A stretch of 64,000 nucleotides of DNA from Circinella minor. Its lineage: Eukaryota > Mucoromycota > Mucoromycetes > Mucorales > Lichtheimiaceae. Positions 37,209-49,540 of this stretch are shown here, piece after piece. Below the pieces are notes generated by a model. That model made no database searches. It was not told the origin of the DNA and saw only the letters and a list, made by a program, of their open reading frames with translations. The position numbers and the translations under genes were made by a program. Each line of letters opens with the position of its first letter. The first letter of the stretch is position 1. The DNA lies in NCBI GenBank assembly GCA_016758965.1, contig JAEPRB010000048.1, positions 124,001-188,000 on the forward strand, written 5' to 3'.

Positions 37209-39713
37209 TTACATTTTGCGTTGAATAATAACTTTTCCACTTGGAATACCAGTGTTAACATTTGTTGGGAATTCAATAGGACCATTTGGTTTGAGTGTGT
37301 AATCTCGAATAAGTAAGGATACAACTGTTTTAATTTCTTGTAATGCAAACCATCGACCACTGTATAAAATTTGGAAAGAAAAGGTTATTATGTAGGTATC
37401 ATCGAAAGGGACTCAGTGCCGATAATTGAACACAAATAATACATATATATCGAATACTTACGGGCAAGCATGTTTTCCTTCTCCAAATACTAAAAAATCG
37501 TCACCAATCTTTGTACTTGGACGACCCATACCAACATAGCGGAAGGGTTCAAACTTATCATGATTTCCAATAGTGTCCTTTTGTAACTCTTTATCACGAT
37601 GATTTGCCCAAAAGTTCACCAAGACATCATGATCTATAAATATATATATATTGAATTAAGTTTAATTTTTAACAAAAATAAAGTCAATCATATGAATTAA
37701 CAAAGCCATTTCATTAAAGAGGCCAGTAAATAACTCACCTGGAGGGATAATAACACCATTACTTAAAGTAATATTTTGTTTACTTATATTGGTATGAGGT
37801 AATTGGAAATACTCATTTTTTGTACGTAATGCTTCTCGACACAAACTATCCAATTTAATCAATTTTTTGACCGAGTCTGCAGTGAAAATATCTTCACTCT
37901 TATTATTTTTGTTAAGAATAATATCATTGCCATATATTTCTTTTTGTTCTTTGATAAGTTCGTCCATTATTTCAGGATGCTGTAATATTCGATAAAGAAC
38001 GATAGTCGCGTGTTCTGTAGTTGTGAATACAGACACAAAGACCAAGACAATCATCCAATGAGCAAAATAAGTGTACTTGTCCGTTTTATTATTGGGTTGT
38101 GGAGGATGTTTTTCGATAATATCTTGTAAAATATCATTCTGTATGCAAAATAAAGTATTACTATAGTGTAATTGGTGCTATGTACAATATATCTAGACAT
38201 AAGTTCTTTATAATGATATACATACAGGTCTTATCCAAGTAGTATCAGAAGAATCCTTTGTAGCAATTCCTTCCATACGTTTATCAATTACAGGTTTCAA
38301 TACCTCAACAATTTGAGATTTACGATTTCGAATAAGTGAACTATACTTGCCAATATACCTTTTTTTTTTTTTTTTTTTTTTTGGAAAATGATTGGACGGT
38401 AAGTTACATTTACACAGACATAAAATTATTTTACATTTCGCTTGGAACAAAGATGATATTGCTTACCACATTCGAAACTTGTTAAGGGTTATAAAGTGGT
38501 CCAACCAAACATTATCCATACGGAAGGATAATCCAACATCAGTAGTAATTTCTCTGAATGCTTCAATCAAATTTTCATTTTCGCAGAGGTCCAAACCAAC
38601 AAATACGGAAGCACTAGCTTTTGCAACCATATGTTGAACCATTGAAAATAAATTGGAAAGTTCTTTGGGCTCTATATATATTAAAATTAGCATTAATTTT
38701 TTCAAGCTAGCATATAATGGTTTTTTTAAAAGAATGATAACATTGTTTTCTTTTTACAGAGCTCAATACATAATATATCTATTTTATATTTAAATATACC
38801 TGTCAAGTCTCCTACAGCTTCTTGCAGACCAACTTCAAGCTAAAATAATATAATAATTTATGTTGTTAATAAGTGTATGGCTCCAAGGGAGGACGTAGAT
38901 ATTGACTATTATAAAGTACAAAATATGCTTACATAATGTACAACTCGTGGTGTATATTCTTTCATTTGTACAGTTAATGATTTAACAATAATAGTTCTTA
39001 ACTCCCCAAGTGTTATATCCTCACCCTTTGTCATTCCTATCAACAATGCAACATCAAAACGCTTTGTAAAATATAATATGGCATAGGATTAATAAATTAT
39101 TATTTTTATATACATGTATTTGTTATTATCATTTTTTTTAACAAATATTTACCTTTGAATTACCATCTTCAAAACTAAAGTTTTTATTTAAAAGTATTTC
39201 GCGGACATAGCGGCCCGAAACTATAGTATGGAGCTGCATAACATCATGCAGGTTTACATCAGCCCCCGAATTCATGGAATAAGTATTTGTCTTTTTTCTT
39301 TGTACACCATTTAGCAATACAATAAATAAATAAATGTTATACTATTTACATTTCCAAATATATGACATCGAAATACTGGACCCAATAAAGCACTATATTT
39401 TTCAACGAAGGCTCGTGGATCACGACGGTATTCAAGTGTTGAACCAACAAATGGATTGGTATATGGGACAGTTGGACAATCACATTTTAGTGTCTAGTGT
39501 TATTGTAATAGATAATGTGTTTATGAAGAGAAGAGGACAAAACATATGACAACTTTTATTTTCTATTTTTGAATATATAACAATTACCTTACGCTCAATC
39601 CATTGTCGATAAAGACTATAGGAAGAAGCAAGTACGGCAGTGATTAAAATCCATTCAGAGCGTCGTTGACGTTGATAGTTTAATAAAAAGATAAGCCATT
39701 TATTAAAGTTCAT
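37209..39713 (-). CDS. Cytochrome P450, tandem copy A
   Basis: A multi-exon gene from ATG 39713 to stop 37209. The N-terminus has a membrane anchor (WILITAVLASSYSLY). The proline-containing hinge region is CDCPTVPYTNPFVGS. The I-helix is FVSVFTTTEHAT near 38000, the K-helix ExxR is CREALR near 37840, and the meander contains FEPFRYVGMGRPS. The heme loop FGEGKHACPGRW is split by the last intron between 37466 and 37365. Such P450s are ER-bound monooxygenases using a CPR partner. The sequence type resembles the fungal ent-kaurene-oxidase-like group expanded in Mucorales, but the substrate cannot be read from sequence. Same intron positions and motifs as the gene at 41390-43947 mark a tandem duplication. 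Confidence 0.9.
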
Positions 39714-41389
39714 AGCTATATTCGTTTTTTTTTTACCAAGTTTGAAGAAAATAAAGGGAAAGACAAAGGGAAAAAAGCAATGTAACGAAAAGAAAAAAGA
39801 AGAACGTTCGAAATTAATTGATTGTTATTTATATATTTTATCTTTGAAAGCATATGATACATCTATCAATGAGGGGGGCGGCGGAATGAAGAAAGCACTG
39901 GATGAACAGCAAATTAACTTTCTAATATTATGATGGTTGTCATGATGTAAACAATTTTATTTTAACATATGTCGTCGATGTGATTGTGATGGAAAGACCA
40001 ACCTTGTGGTAAAAGCTTCCAACTCAGCTATTTTATCCGAAATATAATGGGGTACATAAAAAAGCAAGTATTACCCTTGTTTCCCCTATTTTTTTTCAAT
40101 GCTTGTTTTCTTTATTAAAATTTGTTGTTTATGTATATTATGGCCAATTGTTTATACATCTTATGACAGTGTGACACTGTTTTTTTTATATTACAGCAAA
40201 CAGCTTGAGATAAGTTGTTTTAAGTTTATAATATGAGATGCATTCTTTTAATACTCGGATAAATAATACAAAAATGGAAGAATAGTAGCTGCATGAACCA
40301 ATGTATTGGAAATAAGTAGTTAATTGGGCTGCGCATTATCTACAAAGTTTCGCAGCAAAAAATAGAGACAATTATTTACATATATTGTTCTATACTTGAA
40401 TATCAAAAGTATTATTAACTGCGGTATGTTTATCAATTGAGCACCACCAATTTTTTTTTTTTTTTTTTTTTTTTGGATTATGCGCTACTGTCCAGAACAA
40501 ACATAGCTATTAATATCCAGTTATAATTAAATATGTAGGTGCGATAAAGTAATAGCGTGTTTTTTTTTTCAATAATATATTACGTACACAATAACTTATA
40601 TATTGGGAATAGTCATTTTTTTTAGAACATTCACTAAATATAGGTAGTGGTTCAAAATCTGTAAGTATCTTTACATTTTATGCATTGATATATGATCTGA
40701 CAGCTTTGTTTTTAATTAAAATGGTATTACTCATAAATATTAAAAATACAACAGGATGTATAGTACCGAATAAGTATATAAGACACCATTATTTTGATTT
40801 CACGCGTTGCAATCAACTGACCACTATCATCAAATAAATCTATCGGTATTGGTAATATAAGGATTGGTGACAGAGCTCCTAAATAATAATAGCTATATAT
40901 AATATATATAGTAATGTTAAATATATTTCCTTCGCCAAATACTAAGTAGCAATTACTTAATTCTATTAAAAGGAGATATACTTGTTGATAATTAGATATA
41001 TTTAGAAATACTTGTTTCGAAGCTGTAAAATATTCAAAACAAAAGTTCAGGAGTTAATTGCCTTATATTTATTGTTCAGATGATATCTGATATGATCCTT
41101 GTTGATACTTGGTGACAAAATCATATTTTTTTGTACTTTTGAATGCTATGAACATCTTAGCTTGCATCAGTTGTAATTGATTTTTCTCTTTCGAATAATT
41201 CTAGTCATTAGGGCTGTAAGTGAATTTATCAACACTCATTATTAAAAAAGCCTTTTTTATTGTACTATTACTATTTTTCTATCTAATAGTAATAATAATG
41301 AATACATTTATCCATGACAAAATAATAATAATTCACATCTTTTTTAAAGTACAATAAAGGAGCTAACAATTGTCGATGTAAAAATCGAT
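39714..41389. other. Spacer between tandem P450 genes
   Basis: About 1.7 kb without a supported gene. It includes the presumed promoter of copy A (right of 39713) and the 3' flank of copy B. A T25-type run lies at about 40449-40474. An ACGCGT is at 40803. No P450 fragments were recognised between the copies. Confidence 0.4.
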
Positions 41390-43947
41390 TCAGAATTTTC
41401 TGTTCTGGAAAAGAACTTTTCCGCTTGGAATTCGAGTAACGGCATTCGTTGGAAATTCAACAGGACTACTAGCTTTAATCGTATAGTTTCGAAGAATTAA
41501 AGATACAATTGTTTTAATCTCTTGTATCGCAAACCATCGGCCGCTGTAAATAAATAAAAAAAAATGTTATGTAAGTAGCTAGGGACATAATAGTGAGAGG
41601 AGCTAATCAATTAGTTACGAACCAAAAAAAAAAAAAAAAAAAAAGCACTTACGGACAAGCATGTTTTCCTTCACCAAACACTAAATAATCGTCACCAATC
41701 TTTGTACTTGGACGATCTATACCAACATAACGGAATGGCATAAATTCATAATAATTTCCTTTACTATCCTTTTGAAAATCACTATCATGTTGATTTGCCC
41801 AAGCATTCAACAAAACATCTTGCCCTAATGATAATAATTTAATAATCATACAAGGTGGATATATACATTAGTATTAGCCCCATTCAGTAAATAAATAAAT
41901 TCATATATGTTCTCTTTTTTAATTTAACCTCAAATACGATTCTTTTTTTTTAAAGATATACACAGTATATATAATAATATTTTACAATAACTTACCTGGA
42001 GGAATAGCAACGCCATTACTTAAAACAATATGTTTGTTACTTATATTAGCATGTGGTAATGTGAGAAAATCATTCTTAACACGTAATGTTTCTCGACAAA
42101 CACTATCTAACTTGACAAGCTTTTTTAAAGATTCAGTAGTAATGTCATCATAGTCACCGTTACAGGAGTTGAAGTTATCTTTAAACACCTGTTTTTGTTC
42201 TTCAATGAGCTCATTAATAATTTCAGGATGCTTTAATAATCTATATAAGATCATAGTGCCATGCTCTGAAGTAGTATGAACTGCTGCAAAAATAAGACCA
42301 ATCATCCAATGAGAATAATAAGTGTAAATATCGCTATTATAGGTAGCTGGAGGAGGGTAATTTTCAAGCATGTCTTGTAAAATATCGCTCTATATTATCA
42401 AAATGGATAACCTTAAAAAGATCAGTAGCTAGATATCTTCAAAGAAGGGACAATGACAGTGATAATAATAATAATAACGGAAAAAAAAACAATAAACTTT
42501 TCTTACCGGTCTTTCCCAAGAAGATGAATCTTTTGCATTCATTTTTTCTAAACGTTTATTAATGACAGGTATTATTGCTTCTCTTAATCGACGTTTACGT
42601 TCTCTGATAGGTGGCATAAATTTACCAATAAACCTAAAACGGTCAGTTAGTTTTATTTTTTATCTTATACTTCAAAGCTTTATATTCAAAGGTAATAATT
42701 TATTACCACATTCGAAATCGGTTGAGATTTGTAAAATATTCCAACCAGGCATTATTATTTCGAGCAGATCGAGCAATATCAAACACAATGTATTCAAACG
42801 CTTCGACTATTTCTTTATTTTCCGCAAGTTCGGTACCAACAAAAACAGATGCACTGGCTTTTGCCACCATATGTTGAACCATTGGAAATAGGTTAGGTAT
42901 TTCTTTTGGTTCTATTATATATGTAATAGAAAAATACAGAGTAATAGATGATTAATAAAAGAGATTTCTTCCATCCTTTATATATAATGTGGGAAATACT
43001 ATAATAGTAGCAAAAATATACCTGATAGATCTCCCAACGCTTCTTGTAATGCAATATTAATCTATTAAGCACAAAAGAATTGTTTATATAATTCAACAAA
43101 CAGTGTCATAGTCTTATTTTGTATTCTGAAACTTTAAATGATTTTGGATGTTATCTTTTCTCTCAAAACAGTAAATAAAACCTTACATATTGAACTACTC
43201 TCGGAGTGTACGTTTTCATCTCCCCTGTTAAGGATTTGACAATGACAGCTCGAATATCTTCGCTAGTCATATCTTCATTTCCCATTCCTGCAAATAGTTT
43301 AAGATCGAACCGCTATAGTATAATATAGATAGATACATATGAATCAAGGGGTTAATTTTTTTTTTTGTCTGAAAAAGCTATATATAAGAAAGAATATTTT
43401 ATTTCAACTTACTCTATCAACACCTACTCCAAAATTAAAGCTATCATTGAAAAGGATCTGTCGAACAAAAGTACCGGAGACTATAGTATGAAGCTAAATT
43501 GATTCGTAATAGTAAAATTATGATAATATGCGGGGGTTGTTTTTTTAGTAACTATAAACACGAATATTATCAATTTCAAAACAAAACAAAAAAGATTTGA
43601 TCCCACTTACGCGTCCATAAACACGAGCTCGAAAAACGGGACCGTATAAAGCCGTGTATTTTTCAACAAAGCCTTGTGGATCTTGTTGATACTCTATATT
43701 CGATCCCATCAATCGGTTACTATAGGGTACAATGGGACAGTCGTCTTCTTCTAAAGACTAAAACATAATGTTAATTATATTTATTATCTTCTTTAAATAA
43801 AATTGTGGAGCATTATACACGTACTTTATTAGAGGACAATAATCGATAAAGTCCATAGCTGGAAGCAAGTGCAACAGCTGTTCCAATAATCCCCAAGTGC
43901 CGCTGTTCAACAGTTGATAAATTAGCAACAACGTCAGACAATACCAT
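41390..43947 (-). CDS. Cytochrome P450, tandem copy B
   Basis: Paralogue of the P450 at 37209-39713 with the same exon layout. It starts at ATG 43947 (MVLSDVVANLSTVEQRH), with a hydrophobic stretch LGIIGTAVALASSYGLY as anchor, then DCPIVPYSNRLMGSN. The I-helix reads FAAVHTTSEHGT near 42280, closer to the usual AxxTTS consensus than copy A. ExxR is CRETLR near 42090. The heme loop FGEGKHACP near 41652 continues as GRWFAIQEIKTIV after the last intron, ending with TGA at 41390. Substrate unknown. Confidence 0.9.
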
Positions 43948-44429
43948 TTTATATGGATTTTTTTTGGTTTTCTTTTTGCCAAAATGGGTAAAAAAATATC
44001 TGAGAGAGGGAACAAAAAAAGCAAAAAATGATTAGGTTTTAAATATTAATTTTTTTTTTTCAAAACCTGTATCACTACAAATAAACCCGCTTTTACTGCG
44101 GTAGCTGCGGTAGTTTATTACATTTTGTTATTAGTTTCAACACTCAACTCCCGCGTTTTTCAGTCAACCTCTTGACATTCATCGTGTAATAATATAAATA
44201 ATGATAGTTGAGATCAAAATATTTCTACTTTATTTTTATATAATAGACAAGATGTAAAAAAAAAAGGTAAAGAGAGTTTTATAATGTGAAAAAAAAAAAC
44301 GAAAGGAAGACAAATAACTAGTATATGAAATTTATGTATATTTATGTATAATAACATTAAATGGTATGAGAGGGAATGATTGAAGGAAAAGCAAAAATAG
44401 ACTACTCTGTACAAACAGTTGAATGGAAA
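43948..44429. other. Intergenic
   Basis: Promoter side of P450 copy B and 3' flank of the NAR1 gene. The open frame at 44214-44414 (minus) is hydrophobic, lacks motifs and overlaps AT-rich DNA, so I do not call it. Confidence 0.4.
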
Positions 44430-46358
44430 CTACCACTTGGTAGCAAGAGGATTTTCCAAGTTCTGTGTGACGGCGTGATATTGTGTCCGTAACAACGTGT
44501 GTGCTCGTTCTGATGAAGGATCACCGATCCATTCACTAATTCAAGGTTAAAAAAAAACCAGAAAATATATTAATTTAAAATGGTTCCTTTTTTTAAGAAA
44601 CAAAGATAGTTAACTTACTTGTATATTTCTTTAAGAACTTCATTTTCTTCAGGAGAAACACCAGGTACAGTTTGATATACACTTTCTACTCGACTAACCC
44701 AATCTTTTGCACTCATTACTTCTTCTGAATTAGGATTGAGAAGTTGTCCACCACCATTGACACAACCTCCTGGACATGCCATCACTTCTACATAATGGTA
44801 AGAACATTTGCCAGATTTAACTTTACGTACGATATTTTGAATATTTCGGAATCCAAATGCAGTGGCAAATCGTAAAAGTATCCGTCCATCATCTCCTTGT
44901 AAAAAGTATTCTCGAACATCAGCATTTTTTCCAGTCTTTACAATAACACGAGCATTATTAGATGATTCAGAAGAAGGATCAGCTGGTACATCATGGATAT
45001 TAAATAATTCCCGTGCAGCTGTACGCAAGATATATTCAAGATAACCACCGGATGAGGAACCTGTCGTACCAAACGCCATTTGCATTTCTGAATTAGTTAC
45101 AGTTTTATTGAACCTAAATCATAATAGATATTGTTATAATTAGTTTATATTGCTCATATGTCTTGGACGTACGAATAGATAATGGTCGCTTACATGTCAT
45201 CGATATCTGCTTCAGGAAGTTGATCAAATTGTAAATTTTGTTCGCCAAACATTTTCTCAATTTCACCTGTAGTTAAGACACAATCCACTTCACGAGTATT
45301 AAATTGTTCTAAAAAGAAATCAGGTCGACTTGCTTCCAATTTCTTATCATAACATGGCATCACTGACACATGATAAATTGCACTTGGTCTACGAGTATAT
45401 GTAAGTAAACTATGTTGCCTATTTCACTTTTCTTTCCTTTTCCCCTTTAAAATAAAAGTTAACTTACGATGTATTAGTTTTTGTTGCCAAGTAATCTTTC
45501 ACCAACGTCCCCATCATTTGTTGAGGAGATTTAGCAGCACTGATATGAGGAATAATATGTCCATGTGTTTTTTCAGCATAACAAACCCATCCAGGACAAG
45601 AAGATGCTAACATGGGCATATCTTGCTGAGTGGATGATTCTTCTCCATCCTCATTTTTAGCAGCAGCAGCTCTTCTTCGTGCTCTTGGACGTCGTTTTCC
45701 ATCTTCCGCTTCTTGTTGCTTTTCTATATCTTGTCGTTGTAATGCCGCTTCCATTTTATCTCCACCATTTGCCATATACCGACGGAATCGTTCCACAAAC
45801 TCTCTTGCTGACTCAACAAGAGATAAATCTCTCGAAAATGATGTATCAAATACATGATGAGCACCCAAGTGATGTTTAAAAAAATAAACGAGACGTTTAT
45901 GTACTTGAAGTGGTTCCATATTATACTTTGCTGCTAAAGAAGCTCTAGACTGAGGACTGATGGATATAACAATCGTGCGATGTTGACTTGGATCGTTTTG
46001 TTCAATCGCTAATCGATTGGTTTTAAGAATTTCATAAAGTTCTTCTTGGGATTGCATGGTGATCAATACACTTTCAGCTGAAGTAACGCAACCACTAGAG
46101 AGAATAATAATAATAATTATTATTATTTGTGTGAGCAAAAAGAAGGATCGGGATTAAGCTATCGTTATGCTGTTATGTTCGTTACCTGCATGCCAAACAG
46201 TCATTTAAAGTAATGGAAGCCTTTTCAAGTTTCGATTCACCTCCGTCTTTTGAAATTTCATAGTAATCGCCTCCCTGATCGACTTTGATCTCTGTCTATA
46301 TTATATGAAACAATAATTTGATTACTAATAATGTTTTTTTCTTCTTCTAACAGATAGA

Positions 46359-46399
<41 letters not shown>

Positions 46400-46513
46400 A
46401 CTTACAGGTCCTTGGTCTTCACTCTTTTCAATTTCGACAGGTTTAATACAAGCCTGTGAAGGAGCAATGTAATCGTTAAGATCAGTAAGAACAAGTGCTG
46501 AAGAGAATGCCAT
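44430..46513 (-). CDS. NAR1: Cytosolic Fe-S assembly factor Nar1 (iron-only hydrogenase-like)
   Basis: Six or so exons from ATG 46513 ([16 protein letters not shown]) to TAG 44430, about 550 residues. Nar1 links early and late steps of cytosolic iron-sulfur protein assembly. Four N-terminal cluster Cys are present: SQACIKP in exon 1 and CLACSGC across the exon 2/3 junction near 46190-46115. The H-cluster-like Cys motifs are [13 protein letters not shown] near 45575-45610, [11 protein letters not shown] near 45350 and [11 protein letters not shown] near 44770. An Arg/Ala/Glu-rich insertion (near 45640-45730) lengthens the first domain. The protein ends in ...ATKW, keeping the C-terminal Trp typical of Nar1 and CIA clients. 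Confidence 0.93.
46360..46395 (+). repeat. TA microsatellite in a NAR1 intron
   Basis: About 17 TA units lie in the first intron of the NAR1 gene, just inside the acceptor side on the plus coordinates. Confidence 0.85.
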
Positions 46514-46782
46514 AAAAAAAAAAAAAGAATGAAACAAAAAGAAACTAGTTGAGATTTGTCAGAACTGATAGAAAATGCCTTATAACTAGATCGGAGATGA
46601 TCCATCTTTCCCGGAATAAATGGTTTTTTAAGCTTTTTAATAATAAGGAATTTTGGATTGATAACAATGGGTTTTAAATTGTATATTGGATTGTGTGTGG
46701 TCTTGTTGTTAGGGGATAAAGTTATATAAAGTAATATATCAAACAAATTTTCTTTTCTCTTCTTATCTGTCTTCCTCTCTCT

Positions 46783-47718
46783 TTAAAAGTCATAATCATC
46801 ATCTTCCATTGCCTCTCTTGTTCTTTTCGTTCCCGTATCTCCTTGTGATGATAGTGAAGGTGGTTCCAATGAATTACTAGCTGCTGGTGTTGTTTGCATT
46901 GGTGTTCCGGTATCTACTGGTGATTGTGTTTGCATTGGATCAGAAGCTGTAGATGATTGTTGTTCAAGGATAGGTGGTGGTGGTGGAGGAGCCTAGATAT
47001 ATATATATATATATATAAATCATACACTTCATTAGTTAATTTATAAAAGATTTTTTTTTTACCTCACTTTATTATTACTTGTACTATTTACTAAAGAATA
47101 CTTACATCAGGGACAATGGAAAAGTTTAAGCCAGTCAAACAATGTTTTTCAGCAGGAAGACGAACACCATATTTTTCTGGGATTAATGGTAATGGTGTCT
47201 TATTCTTTTCTTCAGCAAGTTCAAGTAATAACTATATAAAAAAAATATTTTTATATCAAACAATTGAATTTTGTCAGTCTTATTATTCTTCTTTTACCAA
47301 ATATAATTGCAATATATGTATATATTATACCTCTTTCGGTGGTGGGTTTGTGAAAGAATGATTTACTCGACCTTGAATGGCAAGTTGTATATCGTCTAAA
47401 TCTAAATCGTTCTTATTGGCATGCTCAGCATAAATTAACGCGTCTTGTAATACATCTGTCGTATAACCTATTATGTTTTCCATTAATATTATTTACTCTT
47501 TTTAGTTATATATGTCGTATGTGGATAAAGAAAAAAAAAACTGGATGTTTTTTTTATTATTATTATAATTATTATTTCTTACGATGAGCAAATTCGAGTA
47601 ATTGTGGTACAACTCTTGGATCGTAATTTTCCACACCCAATGATTGAAGTATTAAGGAAACTATTCGTGCATCGCGTGGTTGTGCTTGTTGTTTTTGGTA
47701 CTTTGATTCAGCTGGCAT
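46783..47718 (-). CDS. TAF9: TFIID/SAGA subunit TAF9 (histone fold)
   Basis: Four exons from ATG 47718 (MPAESKYQKQQ) to TAA 46783, about 204 residues. The histone fold reads RDARIVSLILQSLGV, RVVPQLLEFAHRYTTDVL (the exon 1/2 join falls in HR|Y) and LDLDDIQLAIQGRV. The TAF9-specific tail follows: LLLELAEEKNKTPLPLIP near 47220 and RLPAEKHCLTGLNF. The C-terminal third is low complexity with an eight-Pro run and ends DDDYDF. In the cell it pairs with TAF6 in TFIID and SAGA (family knowledge). It lies 269 bases downstream of the NAR1 start on the same strand. Confidence 0.93.
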
Positions 47719-48585
47719 CGATGAATATATATGTATATGTGTATAAAGAAAAAGGAAACAGGAAAAAAAGAAAATTTCTGGGCTCAGCCAAAATTGTACA
47801 ATTTTTACATGCAAATAAAGTAACTCGGTAAGGCTAATAGTACTTTAAGCAGGAATAGCTTTGTGCTAATAAGAAGAACGCCGTGTTGCCTGGGGAACAG
47901 TGAGTTTGTATTTTTCTTTCTAAGTAAAAATCAAAAAATGACTTTGCACGATTAATCCATCTAATATAGTCATCTTTAGTTACTTGTTTACAGTAACACT
48001 TTCGATTATTCTCTGTGTTGATTAATCTTTCGACTTTTTCAGCAGTACTACAAAAAGGCTATACGTAAAATATGTTAATGTAAATATAAAATAACTACGG
48101 AAAGGGGGGTGAAAATTGACAGAATATATTGAAGCAAGGAATATATAAAATCTATAGAACTAGTGTACTAGCTAAGTGTTTATACAGTGTCGTTACCTAT
48201 AATTAAAGACTTGAAAAGAAGTAAGCTTTGAATAGTGAATTATTATGTAATATCTAGCTTTATGTTTAATAAGGCAGCTTCTAAATAATTTTTTTGTTTG
48301 GCATACAAAGAAATAAATAATAACGCACAGTTCATAGTATATTTTTCACTTTTGCTAAATTTATATTAAGAATTATTACAAGGTGTAGATGATACTATAT
48401 GGGCTACTTTTTTCTAATCTTTGTTGAAAGATTTGAAGCAAAGACCAAGAAGAGGAACTCCATTCGATCAACAACGTATATTTTTTTTTTTGCGAGTGGG
48501 CAAGGGGAAAAACAAACTTGTTATTGAACATTTTCCTATGTGAATATCGAATTAAAAAAAAGAATACAAGTTACAACGTTCTCCG
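47719..48585. other. Intergenic, no gene seen
   Basis: TAF9 upstream flank followed by AT-rich DNA without supported features. Confidence 0.4.
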
Positions 48586-49540
48586 ATGTATCCGATTAGG
48601 GAATCAAGTCTTGGAAAATTGACGAACCAAAAGAAGATCCTTTTCGTTCGTACGATTTATATGGGAGATAGCAAGGTTATAAAAGATGTAACGACGTTTC
48701 GTTGTACTCATCAATTTCGCAATAACTGTATTTCTCGATGGAAACTAGCTGCTGTCGAGATTCACACTTATAATGATAGTAATAATGACTTTGCTACTTT
48801 ATTAATAGTGCTCACACAAACATTTTAAAAATGCTTTTTTACATTATTTACGTATATTTATATCTTTCATTCTGTCTTGTTTTATCGTCCAGTATAACTA
48901 TTAATAATTCAATGTATATATCGCGATTATCAATAGAATATATAATATACCAGACTTAAATATCAGTAAACAAAATAATTTTAATATATAAACATTAGTC
49001 GAGATATATAAACCTTTATATGTATATTATAATATTAATATATTGTATAGAGGTGATCGACAATTATGTAATAACAAATGAAACTTTATGTTTTTTGAAA
49101 AAAGGTTACGCCATTTTACTGATCTATGTCGATCTCGCGAAAAAGCTGTTGAATAAAGTAACGGGTCAATTATTGGTTGAATATAACGCTGTAATGGTGT
49201 TACACCATTATACTCGCGATTCGCAAAGTAGATGTTATGTATGTAGCAAACTTGCTGAATTAATTATCCATCTATGGCCCGAAAGCTATTTTTTTCACAT
49301 TTTAATAACTTTTTTGGACATAGGTATATAATAATGCTACTCAATACACAAAAAATTTGGAAACACCTACAAAGGATGTTTTTTTGTGCGATCTCTTGGA
49401 TACCATTGTTGATGAACTGAAAACAAACAGTGATTTCCAAGCTGCTAAAAAACTTTTTTCTCGTTTGTTAGAAAAAATCCAGTTACAAGATTTATTGGGT
49501 CGATCTGCTGACGTGTATTGTCCTGATAAACCTTAGTATT
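48586..49540 (+). pseudogene. Possible decayed coding fragments
   Basis: Two plus-strand pieces have protein-like composition. 48586-48828 contains TFRCTHQFRNNCISRWK, and about 49358-49537 is open for 58 codons with DVFLCDLLDTIVDELK and RLLEKIQLQDLLG. A third piece near 49020-49330 reads CYVCSKLAELIIHLW. They are separated by stops and frame changes. No family is recognised. They may be the debris of one dead gene. Confidence 0.25.

Noticed and set aside
44214..44414. Hydrophobic minus-strand frame of 66 codons after the NAR1 stop
   Set aside because: Composition follows poly-A/T sequence. The NAR1 frame already ends at 44430, and no splice site links the two.
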